Below are positions 46,001 through 55,445 of a DNA stretch of 64,000 nucleotides, piece after piece (positions within the stretch are counted from its first letter, which is position 1; every line of letters begins with the position of its first letter). Under the pieces are notes generated by a model. That model saw only the letters and a program-made list of their open reading frames with translations. It did not search any database and was not told the DNA's origin. The DNA lies in the NCBI GenBank assembly GCA_949130485.1, contig OX422183.1, positions 9,824,636 through 9,888,635 of the forward strand. Direction: 5' to 3'. Origin of the DNA: Agelas oroides (Eukaryota; Porifera; Demospongiae; Agelasida; Agelasidae). The position numbers and the translations under genes are program-made.

Positions 46001-47372
46001 AGACATACTAGCAATGGTAGGATGGTTTGAAGTACATAGCACAAAAAGAGAGGCTCTCTTATTTAGTTACACTACCTCTTGGGGGACAGTGACTTCTTCA
46101 TGAGGAGAGTATTCTTCAGCAAAATCTACATAAAAATGCAGCAACAAATATGAATGTATGCTATAAGAGAAGCTCCAGTAACACTAACATAATTGCACAA
46201 TGCTTTGAAACAGCAGAGAAAGTGATCAGTGTATAGCTACAACAAAACATGCTACTGTGTACACATGAACTACAGGCTGACAGTCAAGCACACAAGAAGT
46301 TCATGAATGCATATAGGGGTATCTGCTGTATATCCCTTTAAACACTGAATTTTTTTCACTGGAGATTAGTTTTAGCCTAAACATGCCTTTAACGCACCGT
46401 ATCTCCATTTGTGTCAAAGCTCTGACTCCAAAACTGAGCCCAACTCCACTTCCAGCCTTAGCAAGTAGGCACGTGACCTTAACCACGCCCCCTCATTAAC
46501 GAGCATGCAATGGTCAGCACTCTCGATTGGCACGTGACCTTAACCACGCCTCCTCATTAACGAGCATGCAATGGTCAGCACTCTCGATTGGCAAACACCC
46601 GCTTAGAGCCCAAGAAGCCTTCCCTGCCAGAAATGAACCCCCTGAAAGGTGAGAGTGGCATTTTCTAAGCCTGCTCATGCAGCCAGGCCAAGAGTTGGCC
46701 CACCCGGTGCCAACCACGGTCCTTTTGCAGCCAAGCCTAGCAGCTGCCATGTGCACAGCACCCTGCGGGTGACCCCACCCACCTCCCCCTGTCCCACCCT
46801 TTCTGCTGACGCAGAACCTGCGCGCCAGCGCGCAGAGACTATCTTTTCTGCACAGTGCGCAGTATGACGTTATCAAAAGTGTACTATAGGGTTTAAAGGG
46901 ATATAGCTTGTGAACGGATACATAGGAGTGGTAAATAACTTGTCACAAATCAAGATCAGTTATTTCAAAATCTAGATTGACATTGAATTTATAAAAAATA
47001 GGTTTACCTCCAAACTCCCTGGGTAAAGATACCATCAACAAAGGTTGTGATTCTTGTGGTTTTGATACATCTGATAAATGTTGTGGTCGCTAGGGTTAGA
47101 GACAGTGACAATGGTAATACATAGAGTACATGTGCTACACAGCAAACTTATCCAGTATTGGTGTGGACTACTGAAAGATACGTACATGCTGAAATGGTTT
47201 TCGTGAAACAGCTTCATCAGACACAGGTGGCTCACTGTGAAGTAAAGTTATAAATAAGAACACTACATATGACAGCAAACCTAGAAATACTCATACCTTT
47301 TGTCCCCTTCTTCTTCAGTCGCATCTTCTACATCACAGTCACAACTTGCGCAACCATTGTTTTCATTTTCCT
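41526..47372 (-). CDS. ITIM-like/Death-domain protein, multi-exon (3' part of gene, copy 1)
   Basis: Phase-consistent exons on the minus strand: 47372-47297, 47234-47186, 47089-47008, 46125-46076, 45921-45849, 45100-45054, 44845-44806, 44560-44499, 43165-43099 and 41756-41526, each with AG and GT borders. The product is an acidic, apparently cytoplasmic tail (EENENNGCASCDCDVEDATE, then SEPPVSDEAV, then DFAEEYSPHEEV), an ITIM-like LTYENL, and a Death-like helical domain. YENL would also fit a Grb2-type SH2 site once phosphorylated. The exons after 41526 and before 47372 were not found. A 25-nt candidate exon at 45769-45745 would break phase and is left out. It is probably connected by splicing with the upstream receptor exons (49466-53253). 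Confidence 0.5.
42959..43085. repeat. (GT)n microsatellite next to a splice donor
   Basis: About 60 GT dinucleotides (AC on the coding strand) starting 13 bases inside the intron after the 43165-43099 exon. Confidence 0.95.
43612..44271. mobile_element. piggyBac-type MITE in an intron
   Basis: Ends CTCTTTACCGACC and, complemented, CTCTTTACCAACC. Perfect TTAA on both sides (43608-43611, 44272-44275). A direct CCAATGACGCATTTTAGCGT / CCAATGACCCGTTTTAGCGT repeat lies just inside the left end. No transposase. Confidence 0.72.
44499..44560 (-). CDS. ITIM-like exon (LTYENL)
   Basis: 62 nt between TTTTGTCCAG and GAG|GTGAGT. It encodes CLTYENLALQNSDAHKLPAE. LTYENL fits the ITIM consensus (I/V/L)xYxx(L/V), and pYEN also fits Grb2-type SH2 binding. 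Confidence 0.55.
44625..44792. mobile_element. TA-flanked MITE
   Basis: Ends CCGTAGATCGGGAA and, complemented, CCGTAGATCAGGAA, flanked by TA on both sides: a Tc1/mariner-like signature. It sits in an intron 13 bases from the donor of the 44845-44806 exon. A solo related end (CTGTAGATCAGGAAAACTTC) lies at 48723. Confidence 0.62.
45338..45397. mobile_element. 60-bp fold-back MITE in an intron
   Basis: TATCCTCGTACCCAGGCTCC pairs with GGGTACGAGGCTA. GAGCAACC flanks both sides (45330-45337 and 45398-45405). Confidence 0.65.
46334..46900. mobile_element. CCCTTTAAAC-ended element, absent from copy 2
   Basis: Inverted CCCTTTAAAC/GTTTAAAGGG termini with ATAT-type flanks. The paralogous site in copy 2 (about 56530) lacks the insertion. 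It carries a 61-bp tandem duplication (46469-46529 and 46530-46590; GCACGTGACCTTAACCACGC). Confidence 0.65.
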
Positions 47373-47637
47373 CTATTGGAATAACAAAAGAGGACCTTTG
47401 AAAGCATTACTGTTGACTCATCTCCCTCCCCCTCACTCCACCACACCCATCAGGAGTTCTACTGCTCATTCATGTCAGGATCTTCCAGCAATATACTATT
47501 CACAGAAACGTCATAATTGGCACATACACTCACGCACACAGACACATGCACATACTTCAGGATGTCATTCCCCTCCCCACTTCAAAGTAAATTTGATACT
47601 TCTAAGGTATTTTAAGGGCCAAATGCCAATAGATCCT

Positions 47638-47661
47638 CCCCCCCCCCCCCCCCCCCCCCCC
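47638..47661. repeat. Poly-C run
   Basis: 24 C, followed by CACCACCACC; copy 2 has 25 C at 57264-57288. Confidence 0.9.
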
Positions 47662-48283
47662 ACCACCACCAATTTTAGCTCTAGTTCTATGTTACATCCA
47701 TGCATCAATATCTATAAATTGCCCTGAAGGAATTTGGAGCTAAGAGGATTTTGGAGAGTGCCAGTGTTCTAGAAGCAGAAGGAAAACCAGTTGTTGATAG
47801 TGTAGGGACGAATGAGCCTCAGTCAAAGACGGGAAATGGTATGGAATGAAGGGCAAAACGTAAAAACAACTTCCATGGTTTAAGTGGGTACAAGTTTGCC
47901 TACATACAAGGATGTGGTGTTGCCCTGCCAAGCCAGTTGTACATAGGTATCATGAACACCTCACACATAGGTTGTACATCTATGAAATCCAAAGGTGCAT
48001 GGTGATTTGTCTGTGAGGTCTCAACAAAGCTGTTAGATCACACTGAGTGTGAAGGACTGGCGTGTTTACATGCATCAATCACCTTACTGTATTCATTGTT
48101 CAACCAGTAGCACTTGCTTCTCAGGTTATCTCACAACAAGCCAAGCTACTTGTTCGTTTTGGTACATTGTATGTGGATGTCTTGAAGCTACATCAGGTGA
48201 ACTCTACACTACAAGCACTTTTGAACTACATGCATTTGGATCAGGGAAGACTAACAAATTACAAAGCAAAATCCGCAACATGA

Positions 48284-48570
48284 TCACATGCTTATCCTAG
48301 ATCTGTGATACAGTGACTCAGCCAGCTTGACATTACCAATTCTCTTGAGAGCATGAGTCACATCTCTCCAGGTTAGATTAGTGGATTTCTGGAGCCAAAC
48401 CTCCAGCACAGCCTTGAGACATTCCTCATCTGTCTCACTGTTGGTAAAGATCTCATCCAGCAGGTCCTCATCGATGCTAAGCAGCTCCCCCAGTTTCTTC
48501 CACTGGTCAGTCACAGTGGGATGCAGCTTAGTGAAGAGGGTTTCCAGGGTAAGAGGTCTGCCCTGGCAAG
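48284..48570 (-). CDS. Terminal Death-domain exon (copy 1 only)
   Basis: After acceptor-like TATATATAG (or TTGCCAG eight bases on), the frame encodes LTLETLFTKLHPTVTDQWKK, LGELLSIDEDLLDEI, CLKAVLEVWLQ, LTWRDVTHALKRIGN and LAESLYHRS, then a stop. This is a canonical Death domain: helix 1 W..LG, helix 4 L..VL..WLQ, helix 5 TW..V..AL. If the TTGCCAG acceptor is used it would join in phase 0 to the exon ending at 49792, giving an alternative Death tail to the FN3 receptor. Copy 2 lacks exactly this exon. Confidence 0.68.
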
Positions 48571-49465
48571 CTATATATAGTGAAGAGTAGGGAGGAAAGG
48601 GTGGAAGAACTGCAATGACCACTTCATATGGTGGAGAGGGTGTGAAGCAACACCTCTATGAAGTCAACCATGTTCCTTATGTAATGCGACAAGATCTAAC
48701 TTGAGACCTTGAAACATGCTACTGTAGATCAGGAAAACTTCGCTGTTTAAATAAGCCAACCACGAAATGTTAATGCACAAAAACTTAATTTGCACGCAAA
48801 GGAAAATGAATGTTTATGCGTGTGTGCAAAAAGGCTGAGGAAAGAATGAATTTTATCATGACTATGAAACCTCGAGTCTCCCTTGAGGCAGGTTGCTAGC
48901 ATGGATGGTGCCATCTCAGAATGGACAAAAATGCCACACCTTCCAAGATAAGTGTTTGATTGCTTTTGTTTCATGACAGCCATAGCCGATAACTATCCTG
49001 ATTGGCTCTACTGCACAGACTAAATGGTACACGGTAGCCAGGAAGGGGCTCGTCCATATTGTAACCTGCAAGCTGGATCAAATACGGTGGTGGATTCAAG
49101 CAAGAGCTTTCCAATTAATACAACTCAGAGTGTCATCACTGGATCCACAACAAGTGGAAGGCAGTATATCTAGCAGGCAAGGTGTTGTGCTAGGCCTATT
49201 AACAAACGTGGGTCCTCTTTCATGGACAAATCTAGAAACATTTGAAAGACACCCACCATCACTTTGGTGAACATGTAAGGTGCACCACCCATGGGCACTC
49301 CTTTGCCAGACAGCATGTGCAGTATAGAATGTAATCTAATTCCTGGTTTATTTAAATACTCAGAAAACAAATACCTACATGGTTCAAAGAGTTTATCTGC
49401 AAACTGGTCCCAAACACACGAAAGTACCTCTTAATACTATAGAAGTTACAAATCATAGAGTGTGA

Positions 49466-49645
49466 TTACACACTTTGGTTTGGTAGTGGTAGAGGGGTCT
49501 CTGCACCCAGAGAGGTGGCTTCCTCTGGCAGTGTCTTTGGTGGGAGGATGTCAGAATACAGAACCCTGTCATCATCCTGTGAAGGGGGCTTAACTTTCAT
49601 GTGGTCCGGGACTGTTTTCACCGCAGCATAGTGAAGACCAGGTTG
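49466..49645 (-). CDS. ITIM-like terminal exon
   Basis: 180 nt from CTCTGTAG| to TAA. It encodes QPGLHYAAVKTVPDHMKVKP, then DDDRVLYSDILPPK, and ends LPLPNQSV. LHYAAV and VLYSDI both fit (I/V/L)xYxx(L/V/I), and they lie 27 residues apart, the spacing of tandem ITIMs that recruit SHP-type phosphatases in vertebrates. Confidence 0.6.
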   Translation of the reverse strand, partial: QPGLHYAAVKTVPDHMKVKPPSQDDDRVLYSDILPPKTLPEEATSLGAETPLPLPNQSV

Positions 49646-52600
49646 CTACAGAGCATAGGCGTCCTGGTGATTCAAGTGCTTAAGGCTACATTATTACCAG
49701 TTGTCACACAGCAGAATGCTTATGCTTCTTTTTGTGTACAAAACTAAACTATCAATACCATGTGCAATGGCAGTACAAACATAGAGCATACCTGACTTGT
49801 GCCCTGGCTCTGTTCAATTTCGTCAGCAGTACCATGTGCTGATGGTACAGAGTGTTGGGCCTCACGTCGTGCAACACTATCATAAGTAGGTGGTGGCAAA
49901 TCTGGGGCCTAAATAAGTTATCAATACATCAGATTAAACACCAAGAAAAAATATATTAGGGCAAGTCTAAGTGAGCCCCTCACTAGCAGTATTGCATTGC
50001 GTATGCATGTGTGTATGCTTGCTTGTTTGTATTTCAAATGAACATATTCGAATGTTTCATGAAGATTGAATGTCCACGTACAGCCAAAAGCGAAAGTGAA
50101 GGGCTACTGCCAGACTGCAGTGTCAGCATAAAGGAGACTAGGAATGAAGATGGCTCAAGTTGAAACACACATGGCAACTTACCTCTAGGCTACCTCAACT
50201 ACGTACCAAGACAGACAAGGCAGGCTGCTCACAGGTGGTAGAAATTAATTTATGCACAGTGGTTTGAACTCACTGCAGGTAAGGGCCATGCATGAACCAT
50301 GCTCATAGGTACACGGTAGGAATTCAGCTCATTATTGAATGTGAAGCTTCAGTAGCCTTGTTCCCAGGCCTCCTCCGATTTTTGTTCTTCGGTTTGCATT
50401 CAGTATAATACATGGAAGCAGAAATTATAATGAACGCAAACCGAAGAACAAAAAACAGGGGAGGACCGGGAATGAGGCTAAAGCTTCATAGTAGCTGGCC
50501 TGCAGCTGGATAGACAACGGCTGCACTGTTTGCAAAAATATCAGCAGTGTGCTGCTTGCTCAGGCTTACCCCATGATGATGAAGCATCTCCAGGTTAGGT
50601 TTCAAGACTGTACATGTAAATGATGATTTAAGCACTATGATATATCGTGATAATCAAAGGGATTAAATGATTAGATGTCCAGCATGTGTAGTAGTTGTAC
50701 TTGCCAGACAAACCATCACGAGCCCAACTAAAAAAAGAGCCCAGATGTTTTGGCTTGTACCTAAACAATACTGTGGGCAGCTATCTTCAGTAATAGATGT
50801 TACAGAGGAATGACAATATACGTAGCAGGAGCAAGAAGGTAAGAACAATAGGTGATTGCAATCTCAAGTAGGTACATGTAGGTACAAGTATTCAATCATA
50901 TGATTGTTGCAGGGTTGTGTCACATCAGTAAAGTAGAAAATACCTGAGGGCTTTCAGCAGCACCGTCAGTCACAGGTCGAAGAGACTGTAATGAGATGTA
51001 CACTGTACATAATACTTGCAGTTCAAGCTATAGAAGCACTAAATGTGAAATGTGGCCGTCTGAAAGGTTTGTAAATAATAGTTACATTCCCCAGACGAAA
51101 CAGCATGAGCCCGAAGAGCAAACGTTGTTCTGTGTGGGGATGTGATTTATTTGTTAGATGTTACCCCTAGCAACTTGCTGCCACATCCATTATCACCTCT
51201 AACCATTCCAGTTTGTGTGATTCAAGTTTAACCCTATACCCCCGACGCGCATGCGCAGAAATCAATCTCGTAACCACGTGATAAGATATTGAAAAAATGG
51301 CGATTTTTGGTCGTGATGATTCATAGCATTATATCTTGTAAAGTAGCTGAGTTCACAGCTTGGTAGTTAGGCTTAGCTTAATCAAAAACAAACCTGCTTT
51401 ACTCAGGAAGTAGTCATACAAGTTGACAGTGAAGTTCGACTAAGCTACAACGGTTGAAGTGCGGGTAATCGCTATCCATTGGAAATGACTGAAGATCCGT
51501 GGCCAAACTTCCAGTGAAGGTACATTTTCATTGTTGCTTAGATGATTAGCCATAAACAATTCTGTAGAACATGTTGCGCGTGGGATACAAGCTGTTCTGT
51601 GACGGTGCTAAATTCAACACAATCAGCAGGCAAACTTCGAATGCGATTTCCGGGGATAGTCCCTATGGGACACTCCGGCTAATTATGCTTCGATCGACTT
51701 CCTGTGGCTTATAATAACTAGGTACTAACTCAAAAACGTGCAGCTGTGGCGATAAATAGCCAGAAACTAACTCGGGCGCATATGGGCGCTATTGGGTTTA
51801 AAGGTTGTAAAAATTCCGGGCACATACGGGCGCTATCGGGGTTAAAGGGTTAAAGATTTGGTTGCTAAGCAACATCCAACAACATAACATACAGCATGTG
51901 ATGATAGAACCTTCTCTCTATGAAATACAATGTGACTATAGGAACTCCATCCCTATATATAGTACGTCCCAAAAGTCCTTGAACAAAAGATGCATCTGGA
52001 CGCAGAGATCCTGTTGCGTCTAGATGCATTCGGACGTTTAATTTTCTGTGTGCAGACGCAGACACACACATGCAAACACAGACGCACGCTGCAAACATGC
52101 GAACGCAGATGGACACGGACGTACGCAGACGCAAGCAGATGAACGCAGATGCAAGCAGACGAGCACACACGTACGCAGATGAATGCAAGGCAAATGGCAT
52201 CCAATGTGTGGGCGGACACAACCTCAAGACGCGTCCAGACGTCAGACGTTTGTTCAAAGACTTTCGGGATGTACTATACACTATATATCACTCATTCTCA
52301 ATGTTTGGTTGCTTAGCAACCTATTATGATTTGCTATACATGGATGTAGTATGCAAGGCAAATATAAACATACACACCTCAGGTTTAGTATATCGTTCTT
52401 CCATTGAGAGTCCACCATTCCAGAAAGATACTTGTGATTCTGTAGTCTATCACAATGAGAAACAAATCAATAGTGTAAATGAGTATTGAGGATTACCATG
52501 CTTGTAAAGTGTTGCATGTCCAGTATGTGTAGCAGCTGCACTTACAAAAGTAACACAAGCCCATTTAAAATAACAAGTTTTTGTCTAGTATATGGCTCAT

Positions 52601-53253
52601 ATGAACACTGGATCGCAAACTTCAGCATAATGTTGTTACATTAGGGTAACAACATTTTGCTGAAGTTTGCAATCCAGTATTGTTGTACCTGAGGAGTTTC
52701 AGGGGCATCAGGGACATCAGGAACATTGATGGCATCAGGGACATCGATGGCAAGATGAAACTTGTCTGTAGGCCAGGAAACAAATGAGGGTAATAATACA
52801 AACCTCACAGTCAACAATGGTATATTCACATCAATACTCACAGGCATGGTGTTTCCTCCAGCACATAACAAATATGGCCAATGCACCTATCACTGCACAA
52901 GTAGCTGAGTTGGTAGTGCGTGGAGTCTTTCCCCGGCTAATGTTGTAGACAAACACACAGTACCAGAGGTCAGAGTCCACTCCAGTGATATCCAGGGAGA
53001 AGGGACGAACCCAGGTAAGGAGGACGAATGACCGGTGAGAGTGCACTGTAAGGTTCTCCACAGCAGCTAGAAGACCTAAGGAAAGACATTGCATGTTTTA
53101 AAGAAATGTTCTGAGTGGGTATACTTTCAAGAAGCTATAACTACAAAATATGCTCTCAGAACACAACTTTGTCCCTTAGTCAACCTTTGCACCCTAACAA
53201 ACATTACAAATTCATGATTCAAGCTTTTACACATACTCACCATGCTGTACCAT
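49466..53253 (-). CDS. FN3-like/TM receptor with PPPTY and two ITIM-like motifs (copy 1)
   Basis: Phase-consistent exons: 53253-53241 (first ATG seen), 53075-52842, 52765-52689, 50985-50944, 49908-49792 and 49645-49466 (stop TAA). The product has an FN3-like beta segment (VENLTVHSHRSFVLLTWVRP), a hydrophobic helix (TCAVIGALAIFVMCW) with a basic stop-transfer WRKHH, and then a Pro/Asp-rich tail. The tail holds PPPTY, which binds WW domains, and LHYAAV and RVLYSDI, which fit ITIM. No signal peptide was found, so 5' exons may be missing. All introns are GT-AG. Confidence 0.55.
49792..49908 (-). CDS. PPPTY exon
   Basis: 117 nt, phase 0 at both ends. APDLPPPTYDSVARREAQHS followed by VPSAHGTADEIEQSQGTSQ. 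PPxY is the classic ligand of WW domains in Nedd4-type ubiquitin ligases. Confidence 0.6.
50353..50480. mobile_element. TAGCCTTG-ended MITE with 9-bp duplication
   Basis: TAGCCTTGTTCCCAGGCCTC pairs with the GGGAATGAGGCTA end and CGGTTTGC with GCAAACCG. The flanks AAGCTTCAG/AAGCTTCAT are a 9-bp duplication with one change. It is also present in copy 2. Confidence 0.72.
50663..50848 (-). other. Hydrophobic open frame, candidate exon
   Basis: NIWALFLVGLVMVCLAS is helix-like and follows TTGTTTAG, but the donor would be GC (CTG|GCAAGT). A diverged copy of the surrounding sequence lies at 52530-52600. It may be an alternative membrane exon or a repeat. Confidence 0.25.
51232..51849. mobile_element. 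piggyBac-type MITE in an intron
   Basis: Flanked by TTAA (51228-51231 and 51850-51853), with ends CCCTATACCCCCGA and CCCTTTAACCCCGA. It is shared by both segmental copies, so it predates the duplication. Confidence 0.72.
51860..52321. mobile_element. GACGCA-rich element bordered by GGTTGCTAAGCAAC
   Basis: The outer inverted ends GGTTGCTAAGCAAC (51860) and GGTTGCTTAGCAACC (52307) are themselves palindromic and resemble RFX X-box sites. Inner inverted ends AGTACGTCCCAAAAGTC (51959) and its partner near 52275 surround a degenerate GACGCA/GATGCA array. The frames across it are repeat-derived. Confidence 0.55.
52608..52677. repeat. Long hairpin 12 bases past a splice donor
   Basis: CTGGATCGCAAACTTCAGCA pairs with the downstream complement through GTTGTTAC/GTAACAAC, a stem of about 31 bp with few mismatches and a 6-base loop. 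It lies in the intron right after the exon ending at 52689. Confidence 0.7.
52842..53075 (-). CDS. FN3-like plus transmembrane exon
   Basis: 234 nt between CTTAG and GCCT|GTGAGT. It encodes the front half of a fibronectin type III sandwich (LTVHSHRSFVLLTWVRPFS with the conserved Trp), then WYCVFVYN, a linker and the membrane helix. The back half of FN3 is missing or has diverged. Confidence 0.5.
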
Positions 53254-53299
53254 TATATCCTTCAGTGTGAGAAGCAGTTAGAAGTTTAGTACACAGTGG

Positions 53300-53329
53300 C
53301 ATGTACCATAGAGTGCTCTATGGTACATG
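53300..53329. repeat. Short palindrome
   Basis: CATGTACCATAGAG and its exact complement around TG. Confidence 0.75.
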
Positions 53330-53475
53330 AAGAAGATCCCAAAATCCCATGGGATGGCTTTTGGCAATGCTGGACAACCTTTGTGATCTTCACAGCATGT
53401 CTACATTATTAAAGTCAGTTCTCACTAGCATTGTCTAGCACCTCTTAGCTTCAGTAAACACCAGTGCAACAGGTA

Positions 53476-53614
53476 TATGTTATTACATGAGAAGTACAAT
53501 AATGTTTATGTTGCACAAGGGATTGATGTTGACTCAAGGGCAAAGCCAGAGGGTTAATATCAACCCCTCGTGCAACATAACACGATATTGCACTTACACT
53601 CATGTAATAACATA
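53476..53614. mobile_element. Palindromic MITE
   Basis: TATGTTATTACATGAG at the left and its complement at the right, with ATGTTGCAC/GTGCAACAT inside. About 139 bp; also in copy 2. Confidence 0.62.
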
Positions 53615-54378
53615 CTTGATGCACAAGTACAATACGGCTGTTTACAAATAGCGCATCCTAGATATGAGAATGTAATGGAAGACAGTGAATTGGCAAGCAT
53701 TTTCAGCCAGCAAATATGCTTATGGAGGCCTAGCTAGTCTAGTGAGCTGTAACACAGCAGCATTGAACTACCTACTGTGCTGCAGCGTTTTGAAGGCTAA
53801 TTACTTGCCAATGTCCTCCACTATTGTCTTTTCAGCGTACGTATACCCAGTGTGCAAAATGACTCTGAGTATCCATGTCCAAAACATCTCTGCAGTCAAG
53901 GCAGAGTTGGATCCATGACAAAGGGGCTTCCGCTCGCGTTGACTTGAAACCAAGATGCTCAGCCATGATGCAAATGGGCAACTAGCTTGCTACCTAGCCA
54001 CTCTCAATAGCTAGCAATTGTGAAACAATGGTTCAAGCTGGCAGTAGAGTGCCACATGATGCTGGTATTTGAATACAAACTGGTCCTAGCGCTGGATCAA
54101 CCACCTGGCAACTGAACTTATCATCGACATCTGTCAGGGTAATGGCTAGCTGCCGGAAAGCAGTAGCGTCTGTCTATCCGCATGTGGTTACACACATCAT
54201 GTAAGCACTGTGCCGCTGCATCTTTGGCTGTCAAGTTGTGCTAGTACTGAGACAGTACAGGGGCTCTATAGTGCTGGTGGTAGCTCTCGTAGTGAGGACT
54301 GAGGGGAATTGGTCCTTCCCACATTGCAAGAACAAACTTTTTGGTTTCTCTGTGCTGCAGTTGACAACTTCAAGCAAA

Positions 54379-54741
54379 TTAACTGTGTGCTCCTATATAC
54401 ACACACTCAACCACTAATTGCCAAGTATACACCATTGACTCCGCAATATACTCCCTGAAGTAGCAACTGCAGGGAGTGTATTGCTGAGTCTGGGTTTTGA
54501 TCTGCCCACACACTTTAGTATATCTAGAGCACATAAGAACGGGCGGCTGGAGTAAGAGCGTGTAACTCCCCATAGTCTGGTCAAATTTATTGAACTGTAC
54601 TAAAAATAGAACACCCGGTCACGTACTTAGCAACTTATGTATACTCACAGCTGCACAGTATGTGTTAATATTTTTAGAACTTGTGGGAAATTCAGACCAG
54701 TTTCAAATTTTACAAAATTACCCTGACTGTTTAGACTAATA
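54379..54741. other. No supported gene; start of an internal repeat
   Basis: A Cys-containing 64-codon minus frame exists but fits no family. From 54540 the sequence (GTAAGAGCGTGTAACTCC, AAAAATAGAACACCCGGTCA) is repeated in diverged form at 55410-55940. Confidence 0.35.
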
Positions 54742-55168
54742 CTGTATAGTGCTAAATTTTCAAGGGTCTAAATTATCGCGAATGGTGGTTTTTGAAGATT
54801 TCGTTGAAATAATTTCACGAATTCGCTGTCTAAACCATGCACACGCGCATGCCACAACGTAATATATAGTATGGGCGTGGCATACAAGCAAGTTCTATCT
54901 AATATGCACTGTCCACACCGTCATCCGCGCTCGACCTCACACCTGTCAGTACCTGTCAGTACAGCAATGTGTACTTGGAAGGTATCTCTTTGGAGAGCGT
55001 CCCTCGCAGATTCAGGAGCATAGCCCCGGGATGTTGTCCATCAACGCTCTTGCACGCGAAAACTGTAGTTTACGTGTCAAAAATTCGCATTGAAATAATT
55101 TCGCGAATGGTTGAAAATTTGCGAAATTCGCGAAATTAAAGACACGCAAAAAATTTAGCACTATACAG
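54742..55168. mobile_element. CTGTATAGTGCTAAATTTT-ended TA-flanked MITE
   Basis: TIRs of about 19 bp flanked by TA, plus inner TTCGCGAAATTCGCG-type palindromes. Tc1/mariner-like. Copy 2 begins at 63593 and is cut by the window end. Confidence 0.68.
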
Positions 55169-55445
55169 TAGGTCTAGGCCACACCTTTCCACTTACACCA
55201 CTGCACTATTCAGGAAAGTCAGGAAGGGGTGGTACTAGTTCGTGAGTGATCGTGGATTTGACAAGACTGCCAAACATGAAGCTTTCTTTTGAACGGAGGA
55301 AGCAAACGGCCTCCAGTTTTCACTTACGATGGAAGTGTTACCTTCGAATAACTTGAAAATCAACTGAATTTGTCAAGGCTGTATCAAGTGGGACAACAGC
55401 TCATAAGAATGGGCGGCTTGAGTAAGAGTGTGTATAACTCCAATA

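Larger units (their letters stand above)
46131..55149. repeat. Tandem segmental duplication, copy 1
   Basis: Aligns with 56325-64000. From about 47,272 rightward the copies are nearly identical, with offset 9626, falling to 8852 after a 774-bp difference. From 46131 to about 47,268 they are only about 85-88% identical. It contains receptor exons on the minus strand and several shared MITEs. Confidence 0.9.

Noticed and set aside
47269..47727. Plus-strand 152-codon frame (and its copy at 56880)
   Set aside because: Antisense to a minus-strand exon and running into the poly-C tract; no domain.
49170..49370. 66-codon minus frame between receptor tail and Death exon
   Set aside because: No splice borders in phase and no domain; retained in both copies simply because the DNA is duplicated.
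51865..52489. Frames over the GACGCA array on both strands (and copies near 60716-61340)
   Set aside because: Low-complexity element sequence with inverted-repeat ends.
54379..54573. Cys-containing 64-codon minus frame as an extracellular exon
   Set aside because: No in-phase splice partner and no recognisable domain; kept as unsupported.
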